From NCBI GenBank assembly GCA_035703895.1, contig DASSXJ010000212.1, positions 1 to 38,579 on the forward strand: 38,579 nucleotides of DNA. The letters are read 5' to 3'. Below, one piece after another: positions 17,638-26,019 of the stretch (its first letter is position 1; every line of letters begins with the position of its first letter). The notes under the pieces were generated by a model, which saw nothing but the letters and a program-made list of their open reading frames with translations, made no database searches and was not told the origin of the DNA. The stretch comes from a bacterium. Its GTDB lineage: Bacteria > Sysuimicrobiota > Sysuimicrobiia > Sysuimicrobiales > Segetimicrobiaceae. The position numbers and the translations under genes were made by a program.

Positions 17638-18456
17638 TCAATCGCCCTTCCAGCCAATCGTCTCGCACCAGGTCGAGGCCAAGAACGCGTCCGGGCGCTC
17701 CGCCCACGCGTCCAATTCGGCGGCCATCGCATCTACCGTCGCTTGGGTCACCCATTCTTCGATCAGCGCCGTCCGCGCCATGCCCCGGAACCGGTCCTTC
17801 AACACTGCGGCGGAGCGGAGCGTCTCCTCCAGCGACCCAGCACTTTCAACGGAGGCCCTCGCTTCGGCCCGCACGAATCCGGCCTCCAGCAGGAGCCGGC
17901 GGTGATGGCGGCCTACAAGAGGATCCCTGCCGTTGTGCTGACCGACCCGCCTCCCAAGTGCACGCCGTTCCTCCTGCAGGGGCGTCGCGGGGGTGAAGAT
18001 CTCCCCTCCCAAATCCGGGTCGCGGAGCCCCACAATGCCGCCTGGGCGCAGCACGCGCCACATTTCCGCGAGCGCCCGGACCGGCTCGCGAAGATGCATC
18101 AATACCGCGTGGGCAAAGACCGCGTCGAACGAACGGTCCGGGAAGGGCAGCCGGTACGCGTCGCCGACCTCAAAGCGCACATTCACTATGCCGCGCTCGG
18201 CCGCCACGGCACGCGCCTGTTCGACCTGCGTGGGTTGGAGATCGGTGCCGACCACGTCGCCTGGGGCCACCGCCTTGGCCAGCCCTACGGTGATCGTCCC
18301 CGGACCACAGCCCACGTCCAGCAGTTGCATGCCTGGACGCAGATGCGGCAGGAAGAAGGCCGCCTGCTGGGCAGCCGTCCGTGTCGCCATCCAAACTTCG
18401 TAGGCCGGATTGTCCCGCTGGGAGTAAACCTCCTTGTCTGGACGCTGGTCAGTCAT
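17638..18456 (-). CDS. Class I SAM-dependent methyltransferase (passenger gene)
   Basis: A 272-residue cytosolic methyltransferase of the UbiE/COQ5-like kind. The SAM-binding motif I is LLDVGCGPGTITVGLA (residues about 45-60), the acidic end of strand beta2 is GTDLQPTQVEQA, and motifs II/III appear in FDAVFAHAVLMHLREP and LRPGGIVGLRDPDLGG. The C-terminal part is helical and variable, so the methyl acceptor cannot be named. The start at 18456 has GGGAGG 5 bases upstream. The gene lies between the inner inverted repeats, antisense to the transposase, and its frame is intact although the transposase is broken. Confidence 0.9.
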   Translation of the reverse strand: MTDQRPDKEVYSQRDNPAYEVWMATRTAAQQAAFFLPHLRPGMQLLDVGCGPGTITVGLAKAVAPGDVVGTDLQPTQVEQARAVAAERGIVNVRFEVGDAYRLPFPDRSFDAVFAHAVLMHLREPVRALAEMWRVLRPGGIVGLRDPDLGGEIFTPATPLQEERRALGRRVGQHNGRDPLVGRHHRRLLLEAGFVRAEARASVESAGSLEETLRSAAVLKDRFRGMARTALIEEWVTQATVDAMAAELDAWAERPDAFLASTWCETIGWKGD

Positions 18457-18600
18457 CGGCGCCTCCCTTGGTCGATGAGTTACAAGGCGCGGCAATGCCC
18501 GATTCGCTGTCAGCACAATGGAACCTTTCCAGTAAGGGCTAATGCCACGAGTGCAGATATTCTTGGTGTCAGTAATAGAGCAGAGGGTCGTTGCTTGAGA

Positions 18601-18624
18601 GAATTTCCACCCCTCTTGACATTA
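18601..18624 (-). repeat. Inner inverted repeat, right copy (24 bases)
   Basis: Perfect reverse complement of 16088-16111. It is 144 bases upstream of the methyltransferase start and 70 bases before the glycosyltransferase start, so the two genes are on opposite sides of this end. Confidence 0.85.
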
Positions 18625-18694
18625 GCTCGCGTGCTGGAACGCGCAGCGCCTAACGCCGTGACAGTAGTGCACCTTAAATGATAACATTCAACCC

Positions 18695-20023
18695 ATGGCG
18701 CTCGCATCGCAACATCGTGCGCGCTATCTGTTCGCAATGTTCGAGGGCGGCGGGAATCTCTCGCTCATCCTGCCAATCGTCGCGGAGCTTGCCCGGCGCG
18801 GCCACGACGTCCGGGTGCTGGCGGGACCGAATGTGCGAGCCGGACGTCCGCCCATGAGCGAGCGCTTCCTCGAGCGCATCCGGGCCACCGGCGCGACACC
18901 CATTATCCTGCCGGCGCCCGCAATCCATCCGTTCGACGAGGCCCGCTTCCGCGGACTGCTCGGCGGCGGGACGCCGCGGTGGCTCGAGCGGCTGACGCCG
19001 AACTGCGCGCCGCTGGTCTGGTCGCCCGCCTGGGCCGCCGGCATGCGCGCGGAACTCGACCGGGCGCCCGCAGACGTGGCCGTCGCCGATTTCATACTGC
19101 TGGGTGCGCTCGCCGCCGCCGAGGCAGAGAGCGTTCCCGCCGCCGCGCTCGTCCACGGGACGTGGAAGCACCGGCCCGCCCCCGGCGCCACGCCCTATGG
19201 TACCGGCTTCCTGCCGTCCCGGAGCGTGCTCGGACGGTTACGCGCCGCCCCGTACAATGTGCTCATCGAGTGCCGCTACCGGCGGGACGGCCTCCCGCCG
19301 CTCAACCGCGCGCGACACGAGCTCGGGCTCACACCGCTTCGCTCACCGTTTGAACAGTACGATCGGATCGCCCGGGTGCTGATCCTGTCAAGCGCCGCGT
19401 TCGACATTCCGCCAGACCCACTGCCGGCGAACGTCCGCTATGTGGGCTCGCCGGTGGAACGCTCCAGCGCCGCGACGTGGCGGTCGCCATGGCAGGCGGA
19501 CGATCCGCGGCCCCTGGTGCTGGTGAGCCTCAGCACCCTTCCGCAGGGACAAGGTCCGGTGTTGAAGCGCGCTCTCGCGGCCGTCGGCACGCTCCCGGTG
19601 CGCGCTCTCGTAACGCTCGGCCCGTCGCTAGATCGCGCGCAGTTCACGGCACCGCCAAACGCCGTCCTCGAGACGTTCGTACCACACGACGTGGTCATGC
19701 CCCTCGCCTCGGCGATGGTCACGCAGTGCGGTCTTGGCACGCTGGCAAAGGCGCTCTCGGTGGGCCTGCCGCTCGTCTGCCTCCCGCTCCTGGCCGATCA
19801 GCCGGGCAACGCCGCGCTCGTGGCAGCGCACGGCGCCGGGGTTCGTCTACACCACCATGCGTCACCGGCGCATATCGCGCGTGCGATCCAGCGCGTCCTC
19901 ACCGAACCAAGGTTCCGGGCGGCGGCGGGCCGGTTGGCCTCGCACATCGCGAACGAAGACGGCGCGCAGCATGCGGCATGGGAGCTGGAGGCTCTTGCTC
20001 TTGCCCCCGCCCTTGCCGGCTAG
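18695..20023 (+). CDS. GT1-family glycosyltransferase (MGT-like)
   Basis: UDP-sugar-dependent glycosyltransferase of the GT-B fold (442 residues), similar to macrolide/UGT-like enzymes. The N-terminal domain begins with RYLFAMFEGGGNLSLILPIV and ARRGHDVRVLAG, the usual acceptor-domain first strand and helix. The C-terminal donor domain has VTQCGLGTLAKALSVGLPLV followed by CLPLLADQPGNAALV, corresponding to the UGT signature in which a His/Gln-Gly-Gly and D-Q pair contact the sugar nucleotide; here the usual HGG is QCG. The ATG at 18695 has only a weak ribosome site. It lies between the inner and outer right repeats, so it may be cargo. The acceptor is unknown. Confidence 0.85.
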   Translation: MALASQHRARYLFAMFEGGGNLSLILPIVAELARRGHDVRVLAGPNVRAGRPPMSERFLERIRATGATPIILPAPAIHPFDEARFRGLLGGGTPRWLERLTPNCAPLVWSPAWAAGMRAELDRAPADVAVADFILLGALAAAEAESVPAAALVHGTWKHRPAPGATPYGTGFLPSRSVLGRLRAAPYNVLIECRYRRDGLPPLNRARHELGLTPLRSPFEQYDRIARVLILSSAAFDIPPDPLPANVRYVGSPVERSSAATWRSPWQADDPRPLVLVSLSTLPQGQGPVLKRALAAVGTLPVRALVTLGPSLDRAQFTAPPNAVLETFVPHDVVMPLASAMVTQCGLGTLAKALSVGLPLVCLPLLADQPGNAALVAAHGAGVRLHHHASPAHIARAIQRVLTEPRFRAAAGRLASHIANEDGAQHAAWELEALALAPALAG

Positions 20024-20051
20024 ATGGCACCGTAACTCACCTCGGCGCGGC

Positions 20052-20336
20052 TCACGGTCCCTGCTCCTCGTATTCTGCCGCCCGGCAGCTGCGCGGGAGG
20101 AACACGTACAGCCGGTTGCGCCTCCGGTCGAACGCCGTCGTATGGGCCCCCTCTTCGGTCGGTAGCGTCTGCACGATGGCCATCTCCGCGAGGTTGATCA
20201 CGTCGATCACCCCCGGTCTCCTGATGGCGACGTAGAGGAGGCGCCGATCGGATACCAGATTACACGCTGCCCGCGTTGCTGCTGGCTTGGAGCTGCTAGT
20301 AGAAAATGCGGCATAAAAGAGTTGCACCCTTAATTC
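20052..20336 (-). pseudogene. 3' fragment of a YVTN-type beta-propeller gene
   Basis: The translated frame contains about one and a half propeller repeats (LVSDRRLLYVAIRRPGVIDV, then HTTAFDRRRNRLYVFLPRSC) followed by a stop at 20052. Such YncE/YVTN proteins usually exceed 300 residues with a signal peptide; here the homology begins about 26 codons after an ATG that lies inside the outer inverted repeat, and the upstream part is missing. It is best read as the tail of a gene cut off by the element boundary. Confidence 0.65.
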
Positions 20337-20353
20337 CAAATTAGGACACTACC
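20337..20353 (-). repeat. Outer inverted repeat, right copy (17 bases)
   Basis: The sequence CAAATTAGGACACTACC is the exact reverse complement of 15739-15755. Only 12 bases further out the same end sequence reappears inverted (GGTAGTGTC, 20366-20374), making a hairpin. Confidence 0.75.
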
Positions 20354-20374
20354 GAACGGCGATCGGGTAGTGTC
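20345..20374. repeat. Hairpin at the outer repeat boundary
   Basis: GACACTACC (20345-20353) and GGTAGTGTC (20366-20374) form a perfect 9-base-pair stem with a 12-base loop. The right arm and preceding bases resemble the left flank of the element (15731-15747, 16 of 17 identical). It may be a remnant of a second end, or a regulatory hairpin 50 bases before the potassium-transporter start. Confidence 0.55.
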
Positions 20375-20423
20375 TGCCCCGGCCGCAGGGAGTGGTCTGC
20401 TCTTCGGGAAAAGAAGATGGACT

Positions 20424-22292
20424 ATGTCGCTCGCCGATCTGCTGTTCGGTAAGCCACTCCCGTCGTCCGCGGAGCGGGCGGAGAGAGCCGGACCCGGCGC
20501 GGGAATCGCGATCTTCGGCCTCGACGCGCTCAGTTCCGCCGCCTACGGCCCGGAGGCGGCGCTCACGTTGCTGATCCCGCTGGGTGCGGCAGGCATCGCC
20601 TACATCCTCCCCATCAGCGGCAGCATCGTCGTCTTGCTGGCGATCCTCTACTTCTCCTATCGCCAGACCATCGCGGCCTACCCGACCGGTGGGGGGTCGT
20701 ACACCGTGGCCCGGGAGAACCTCGGCGAGATGCCCGGGCTGCTGGCGGCCGCGGCGCTGATGATCGACTACATCCTGACCGCGGCGGTCGGCATCTCCGC
20801 CGGCGTGGGGGCGCTCGTCTCCGTGGTTCCCCAGTGGCAGCCGCACACGCTCGCGCTGTGCCTTGCCACGCTGGTGGCGCTGACGATCGCAAACTTACGC
20901 GGAGTGCGCCAGGTCGGCGCGATATTCATGTGGCCGACGTACCTCTTTATCGGGAGCCTCCTCAGCGCGTTGGCGCTGGGACTGTTCAAGACGCTGGCCG
21001 CCGGCGGGCTTCCGGTACCGGTCGCGGCGCCGCCTCCCCTGCATCCACAGGCGGCGGGGCTGACCATGTGGCTCTTGCTGCAGTCGTTCTCGAACGGGTG
21101 CACGGCCATGACCGGCGTCGAGGCGGTCAGCAACGGCGTGCGTGCGTTCCGCGAGCCGGTGGTCAAGACGGCGCAGCAGACGCTGACGGTCATCATCGCT
21201 ATTCTGGCGCTGATGCTGGTGGGCATTGCCTATCTCGTCCGCGTGTATCACATCGGCGCGACCGATCCGGGCCAGATCGGGTACGCAAGCGTGCTGTCAC
21301 AGCTCGTCGCCGCGGTCGCGGGAAGGAACGTCTTCTATTTCATCACGATGACCTCGGTGCTGCTCGTGCTGGCGCTCTCGGCGAACACCGCGTTTGCGGA
21401 CTTCCCGCGGCTGGGGCGCGCGGTCGCCCACGACAGCTACCTCCCGCACTCGTTCGCCTCACCCGGCCGGCGGCTCGTGTACTCTCAAGGGGTCGTCTTT
21501 CTGGCCGCAGTCTGCGCGGGCCTCTTGATCCTGTTCGATGGTGTCACGGACAAGCTGATCCCGCTGTACGCGGTGGGCGCCTTTTTGGCGTTCACGCTGT
21601 CGCAGGCCGGGATGGTGATGCACTGGAAACGAGTTCGCGGCCCGAAGTTCCGGTTGAGCATGATGATCAACGGCATCGGCGCGGTGGCCACCGCCATGAC
21701 CGTCGTGGTCGTCGTCGTGGCGAAGTTCGCCGCCGGGGCCTGGGTGACGGTCCTGTTGATCGCGGCGATCATCCTCGTCATGCTGGCGATCCGGCACCAC
21801 TACGATCGGGTCGAGGCGGAGACGGCGAGTGGCGCGCCGTTGGACGTGAAGGACCTGCGCCCACCGCTTGTCGTGATGCCGATGCGCGATTGGGACAAGG
21901 TGGCGCAGAAGGGGCTGCGCTTTGCGTTGAAGATCTCCCCCGATGTCCGCGTCGTGCACGTCGATTGCGGGGAGGAGACCGAGGACCTTCGCCGGGCCTG
22001 GCCCACCCTCGCCGTGGCACCGGCACGGCAGGCGGGGCTGGGGGAGCCAGAGCTCGTGATCCTCCAGTCGCCGTACCGCTACGTGATCACGCCGATTCGA
22101 GACTATATTCTGGATCTGGAACGGCGGCACCCCAACCGGCAGCTGGCCATCATCATCCCGGAGATGGTCGAGCATCACTGGTACCACTACCCGCTGCACA
22201 ACCAGCGCGGGCAGTGGCTCAAGGCGCTGCTGTTCCTCCAGGGGGAGCGGCGGATCAGTGTGGTCAGCGTGCCGTGGTACTTGAAGGACTGA
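20424..22292 (+). CDS. KimA-like APC-family potassium transporter
   Basis: Inner-membrane transporter of 622 residues, with about 12 membrane segments and a C-terminal cytosolic USP-like domain (from about residue 475). It matches the pattern of Bacillus KimA (YdaO): FGLDALSSAAYGPEA near the start with Asp34 and Tyr41, YPTGGGSYTVARENLGE, TGVEAVSNGVRAF, PLYAVGAFLAFTLSQAGM, and a C-terminus ending VPWYLKD. KimA proteins import K+ by proton symport and are inhibited by c-di-AMP; both properties are known of the family, not shown here. I take the ATG at 20424 because the family starts a few residues before LFGKPLPSS; the GTG at 20370 lies in the hairpin. No ydaO-type riboswitch is evident upstream. 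Confidence 0.85.
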   Translation: MSLADLLFGKPLPSSAERAERAGPGAGIAIFGLDALSSAAYGPEAALTLLIPLGAAGIAYILPISGSIVVLLAILYFSYRQTIAAYPTGGGSYTVARENLGEMPGLLAAAALMIDYILTAAVGISAGVGALVSVVPQWQPHTLALCLATLVALTIANLRGVRQVGAIFMWPTYLFIGSLLSALALGLFKTLAAGGLPVPVAAPPPLHPQAAGLTMWLLLQSFSNGCTAMTGVEAVSNGVRAFREPVVKTAQQTLTVIIAILALMLVGIAYLVRVYHIGATDPGQIGYASVLSQLVAAVAGRNVFYFITMTSVLLVLALSANTAFADFPRLGRAVAHDSYLPHSFASPGRRLVYSQGVVFLAAVCAGLLILFDGVTDKLIPLYAVGAFLAFTLSQAGMVMHWKRVRGPKFRLSMMINGIGAVATAMTVVVVVVAKFAAGAWVTVLLIAAIILVMLAIRHHYDRVEAETASGAPLDVKDLRPPLVVMPMRDWDKVAQKGLRFALKISPDVRVVHVDCGEETEDLRRAWPTLAVAPARQAGLGEPELVILQSPYRYVITPIRDYILDLERRHPNRQLAIIIPEMVEHHWYHYPLHNQRGQWLKALLFLQGERRISVVSVPWYLKD

Positions 22293-22334
22293 TCGCCTAG
22301 GCGTAAGCGTAAGAAGCCCGTGGGATGGTGGCGG

Positions 22335-23399
22335 CTACGGGACGAGCACGATCTTTCCGAAGTGCTCCCGCGCCTCGAAGCGGCGGTGCGCTTCACGTAT
22401 CTCCGACAACGGGAACACGGTGTCGATGACGGGCTCGATCTCGCCGCGGGACAATAAATGCATCACCGCCGCAAAATCCGACACGCTTCCCATCGGCGCA
22501 CCGAGGATCTGCCGGTGCCGCTGATACACCTCGCGGATGTCGATCTCAGGCCGCTCTCCCCCAGATGCGCCGCAGATGACCATGCGGCCGCCCGGGCGCA
22601 GGCTCCGGATCGATTCTGGCCACGTCGGCGCTCCGACCGGATCGGCGACAACGTGGACGCCTGCTCCCGTCAACTCCCTGACCCGCTCACTGAACTGTGG
22701 ATATCGCACACGGTCGATCGGGGTCACGCCGAGGGCCTCGGCCTTTCGGACTTTGGCCGGGCCGCTCACGAGCGCAAACACGCGGGCGCCGGCCCGTTTC
22801 CCGATCTGCAGCGCCCAACTCCCCACGCCCCCCGATGCTCCGACGACGAGCACGTCCTCCCCCGCGCGGAGGCGGCCGACGGTGACGAGCATGCGCCACG
22901 CGGTTGTGCCGCAGGCGGGGGCGGCCGCCGCGCGCTCGAACGCGACACCGTCCGGAATCTTCACGAGGTTCTTCGCGGGCGCACTGGTGAACTCGGCCAT
23001 CCCGCCCGGGGTGTGCTCCCCGTAAATGCGATAGTCGCGGCACATCGACTGTTCGCCCGCAAGGCACCACTCGCACCGGCCGCAGTGCAAAATGGGGTTG
23101 ATCACCACGCGGTCCCCGGTCCGCACCTCGCCCGCGTTCGGCCCGACCTCCTCCACGACCCCGGCCACGTCCACGCCTGTAGTCGTCGGCAGCCGCCGCT
23201 CGCGCCACGGGTAGACCGGCCGGCCGCCCGGGGGACCGCTGCGAGCCCAGATGTCGAGGTTGTTCAGCGCGACCGCCCGCACTCGGACCAGGGCGTCCCC
23301 CGGCCCGAGGCGCGGCGTCGGGATGTCGTCGAGGTGGAGCTTGTCTAACCCGCCATGCTCATGGATGACGACCGCCCTCACTGCGGCCCGGCCAGCCAT
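22335..23399 (-). CDS. Zinc-type alcohol dehydrogenase / quinone oxidoreductase family (MDR) protein
   Basis: NAD(P)H-dependent medium-chain dehydrogenase (354 residues). The GroES-like N-terminal domain carries the four-cysteine structural zinc lobe (CGRCEWCLAGEQSMC), and the Rossmann domain has VLVVGASGGVGSWALQIGKR. At the usual catalytic-zinc cysteine position the protein has Asn-Leu (VALNNLDIWARSG), so the catalytic site departs from classical Zn-ADH. The ATG at 23399 overlaps the binding-protein gene by 22 bases; a GTG at 23381 with a GTGA overlap is an alternative start. Last gene of the M20-permease-binding protein operon, where it may process the imported compound (inference). Confidence 0.88.
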   Translation of the reverse strand: MAGRAAVRAVVIHEHGGLDKLHLDDIPTPRLGPGDALVRVRAVALNNLDIWARSGPPGGRPVYPWRERRLPTTTGVDVAGVVEEVGPNAGEVRTGDRVVINPILHCGRCEWCLAGEQSMCRDYRIYGEHTPGGMAEFTSAPAKNLVKIPDGVAFERAAAAPACGTTAWRMLVTVGRLRAGEDVLVVGASGGVGSWALQIGKRAGARVFALVSGPAKVRKAEALGVTPIDRVRYPQFSERVRELTGAGVHVVADPVGAPTWPESIRSLRPGGRMVICGASGGERPEIDIREVYQRHRQILGAPMGSVSDFAAVMHLLSRGEIEPVIDTVFPLSEIREAHRRFEAREHFGKIVLVP

Positions 23400-24997
23400 G
23401 CATAGGACGACAAGTCGTAGAGTCCCTGGGCATCGGTGAGGACTTTGGTCATCCGTGTGGCGACCGCTGTGCGGGCGTTGGGATAGTACAGCGTGACCAC
23501 CGGCAGTTCGTCCGCAAATAGTTCCTGAAACCGATCATAGAGCTGATGCCGCTTCGCCGGATCCGCCGTGGTGGCTCCCTCATCCAGGACCTGGTCCATC
23601 TGCGCGATCGAGTGATACGAATAGTTGTACACCCCGCCGGTGCGGTACTGCGAGGCCACGTTGGGATCGGTGGGACCGGTCCATCCGAGGAGCGCCAGGT
23701 CGTAGTTGCCCTGCTTCATCGCGGCGATGTGGGTGGGGAAGTCCGACTTCTGGATCTCGGTCTTGATCCCGACCGCGATCAGGTTCTCGCGAATGATATC
23801 GGCGGACCGCTCGCGCAGCACGTTCCCGGTGGGGACCCGGAGCACCAGCGTCCGGTTGGGGTCCCACCCCGCCTCCTGCAGCAGCGCCTTGGCCCTCGCG
23901 GGATCGAACGGCCATGGCTTCACTTTCTTGTTGAAGTACGGGTTCGTGGGGGGGATCGGCCCCTCGGCCAGCTCGCCTTCGCCCTTCAGGAGCTGAGAGA
24001 CGAGCAGGGACCGGTTGACGGCGTGCGCGATCGCGCGCCGCACCCGCTTGTCCTGCAGGAACGCGCGCTGGAAATTGATCAGCATGTATTGGTATCCCGG
24101 CGCCCTGAACGAGATCCGCTTGAGGTGTCCCATGGCTTTGACGCTGTCCCAGTCCTCGATCAGGATCTCGCCGATCCCGAACCCCGCGGTCACGTCCAGA
24201 TCTCCCCGCTGCAACTGCGCGAGCATCGTCGCCGGCGGGATGATGCGGATGAAGAGCCGCCGGACGTGCGGCGCCCCAAGGTGGTAGTTGTCGTTGGCCG
24301 CGAGCTCGATGAACTCGTCGGTCCGGTACTGCACGAACTTGAACGGCCCGCTGCCCACGGTGGGGCGCTGGAAGAATGGGTGTTTCGAGAGCTGATCGGG
24401 CGGAACGGCGGCGAGCACGTGCTTGGGAATGATGTAGACGTTACTGCCGAACCGCTCCAGGAACATCGTCGGATCGACCGGCACCTTCGTTTTGACCTCG
24501 AACGACTTCGGACCGAGGATCCGGAAGCCGATCTGCGCCCCGGGAGCGCGCTTGCCGCCGGTGTCCAACCCGGCGATCGTGGCGATCTCAGCTCCCCGGT
24601 TAGTCTCTGTTTTCGGATCGCTGATGGTCATCACCGTGAACAGCACGTCTTCGGCGGTGACGGCCTCGCCGTCGTGCCACGCGGCCTTGGGGTGGATCGT
24701 AAACGTGAAGGTCTGGCGGTCGGCACCCACCTCCCACCGGCTGGCCAGCGCCGGGATAAACTGCTGTTGGTTGTTCTCGAGGCGGGTCTCCAGCATCCCC
24801 GGGAACATGAAGTGGATCGGATAGAACCCGTAGGAGCTGTCGGTGTAGATCGGGCTGAAGTTGTTCGGGGGGCTCCACATCCCGCTGACCACGACCAGCG
24901 ACGACTTCGGCGCGCCCCACACCCCCGCGGGGAGCCCCAGGGCGGCCGTGACCACGATGGCGGCGGCGGCCGCCAAACACGTACGGATTCTGCTCAT
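23378..24997 (-). CDS. ABC transporter solute-binding protein, family 5 (third importer)
   Basis: Exported binding protein of 539 residues. The signal peptide is MSRIRTCLAAAAAIVVTAAL with likely cleavage after VWGA; there is no lipobox. Family 5 signature region: FTFTIHPKAAWHDGEAVTAE then DVLFTVMT, and KRVRRAIAHAVNRSLLVSQL. The ribosome site GGAGGGAGAGG immediately precedes the ATG. A 144-base gap separates it from the upstream DppC-like gene, so it may have its own promoter as well as readthrough. The ligand is unknown. Confidence 0.93.
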   Translation of the reverse strand: MSRIRTCLAAAAAIVVTAALGLPAGVWGAPKSSLVVVSGMWSPPNNFSPIYTDSSYGFYPIHFMFPGMLETRLENNQQQFIPALASRWEVGADRQTFTFTIHPKAAWHDGEAVTAEDVLFTVMTISDPKTETNRGAEIATIAGLDTGGKRAPGAQIGFRILGPKSFEVKTKVPVDPTMFLERFGSNVYIIPKHVLAAVPPDQLSKHPFFQRPTVGSGPFKFVQYRTDEFIELAANDNYHLGAPHVRRLFIRIIPPATMLAQLQRGDLDVTAGFGIGEILIEDWDSVKAMGHLKRISFRAPGYQYMLINFQRAFLQDKRVRRAIAHAVNRSLLVSQLLKGEGELAEGPIPPTNPYFNKKVKPWPFDPARAKALLQEAGWDPNRTLVLRVPTGNVLRERSADIIRENLIAVGIKTEIQKSDFPTHIAAMKQGNYDLALLGWTGPTDPNVASQYRTGGVYNYSYHSIAQMDQVLDEGATTADPAKRHQLYDRFQELFADELPVVTLYYPNARTAVATRMTKVLTDAQGLYDLSSYAWLAGPQ

Positions 24998-25140
24998 GCC
25001 TCTCCCTCCAGTAGAACTCGCTCATTGCAAAACAGGTCTGGCCACGAGCCGTGAGAGTGTTCCCCCCGGATCGGGAACGCCCCTCTTTCGGTCGCCGTGC
25101 GGCGAGCACGCGGACCTGGGAGAGGCGGAGGGGCCTCGGG

Positions 25141-26019
25141 TCAGAGCTTCAGGCTGGGGTCCAGCGCATCCCTGAGCCCGTCCCCGACGAAGTTGATAGC
25201 AAGGACCGAGATGAGGATCATGAACCCGGGAGGCATCCACAACCAGGACATGCGTTCGAGGACGGTCAGCGACTGCGCGTCGGTGAGCATGTTGCCCCAG
25301 GACGGCGTCGGCGGCTGAACCCCCATCCCGAGGAACGAGAGCGCCGCCTCCACGAGAATGGCGTTGGCTGTTCCGAAGGTGGCGGCGACCAGGACCGGCG
25401 CCATCGCGTTGGGGAGTAAGTGACGCTCGATCACCCGGACGTCGGCGGCGCCGGACGCTCGCGCCGCCTGAACAAACTCCTGATCCCGCAGCGTCAACAG
25501 TTGGCCCCGGACCAATCTCGCGACTCCCGGCCACCCCAGGAGGCCGAGCACGATAATGACGTTCCACAGGCTCGGCTTCCCAAAGACGCTCACCGCGAAC
25601 AAGATGATGACCAGAGGAGGGAACGAGAGGACGATGTCCATGAGCCGGCTCAGCAGGACGTCCGCGACCCCGCCGTGGTAGCCGGCCAGGGAGCCTACCG
25701 TGGTGCCGATCGCGGCGTAGATCGCGACGGCGAGAAGTCCCACGGTCAGCGAGACGCGGGCCGCATAGATCAAGCGGCTCAGGACGTCGCGGCCCACACT
25801 GTCGGTGCCGAGCACGTGCAGATCGGACGGACCGGCTTGGAACGCGCCGGGGTCGATCGTGGTCGGGTTGTAGGGAGCCAGCAGAGGAGCGGCAAGCGCG
25901 GTCACTGCGATGCCGGCGAGGATCACCAGGCCGGCGACCGCCGGCCGGTGGCGCAGAAACCGGCGGAGCGCGAGGGCCCAAAAGGACGCCCCCGTGATCC
26001 GGGGTCCGCTTCTCTTCAT
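25141..26019 (-). CDS. ABC transporter permease, DppC/OppC type (third importer)
   Basis: Membrane subunit of 292 residues. The start at 26019 is fixed by an ATGA overlap with the DppB-like stop (26016-26019); the longer open frame reads antisense-like sequence with no homology. It shows the conserved HVLGTDSVGRDVLSRLIYAA stretch, EAA loop FVQAARASGAADVRVIERHL and C-terminus DGLRDALDPSLKL. About six membrane segments are expected. Confidence 0.93.
   Translation of the reverse strand: MKRSGPRITGASFWALALRRFLRHRPAVAGLVILAGIAVTALAAPLLAPYNPTTIDPGAFQAGPSDLHVLGTDSVGRDVLSRLIYAARVSLTVGLLAVAIYAAIGTTVGSLAGYHGGVADVLLSRLMDIVLSFPPLVIILFAVSVFGKPSLWNVIIVLGLLGWPGVARLVRGQLLTLRDQEFVQAARASGAADVRVIERHLLPNAMAPVLVAATFGTANAILVEAALSFLGMGVQPPTPSWGNMLTDAQSLTVLERMSWLWMPPGFMILISVLAINFVGDGLRDALDPSLKL

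Larger units (their letters stand above)
16088..18624. mobile_element. IS256-like element with methyltransferase passenger, bounded by 24-base inverted repeats
   Basis: The two ends (16088-16111 and 18601-18624) are perfect 24-base inverted repeats. Between them are a decayed IS256-type transposase (+) and an intact SAM-dependent methyltransferase gene (-). Its 2.5 kb is longer than ordinary IS256 elements (about 1.3-1.5 kb), and no extra repeat copy appears between transposase and methyltransferase, so the methyltransferase seems to be inside the element. An 11-base direct repeat GCGTGCTGGAA lies just outside on both sides (16076-16086 and 18629-18639) but is offset 1 and 4 bases from the ends, so the target-site duplication is uncertain. 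Confidence 0.7.

Noticed and set aside
16076-18639. The 11-base repeat GCGTGCTGGAA as target duplication of the inner element
   Set aside because: Its copies lie 1 and 4 bases from the inverted-repeat ends and its length is more than the 8-9 bases known for the IS256 family, so I do not claim it as the target duplication.
17542-18681. A long plus-strand frame opposite the methyltransferase
   Set aside because: It has no family features and runs through the end repeat; the minus-strand frame has all SAM motifs and a ribosome site.
20355-20423. A c-di-AMP riboswitch before the KimA-like gene
   Set aside because: The space is too short and none of the conserved motif pieces is visible.
20834-22300. 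A long alternate plus-strand frame within the potassium transporter
   Set aside because: It is GC-driven shadow coding, with no hydrophobic pattern, in contrast to the clear 12-segment transporter in the other frame.
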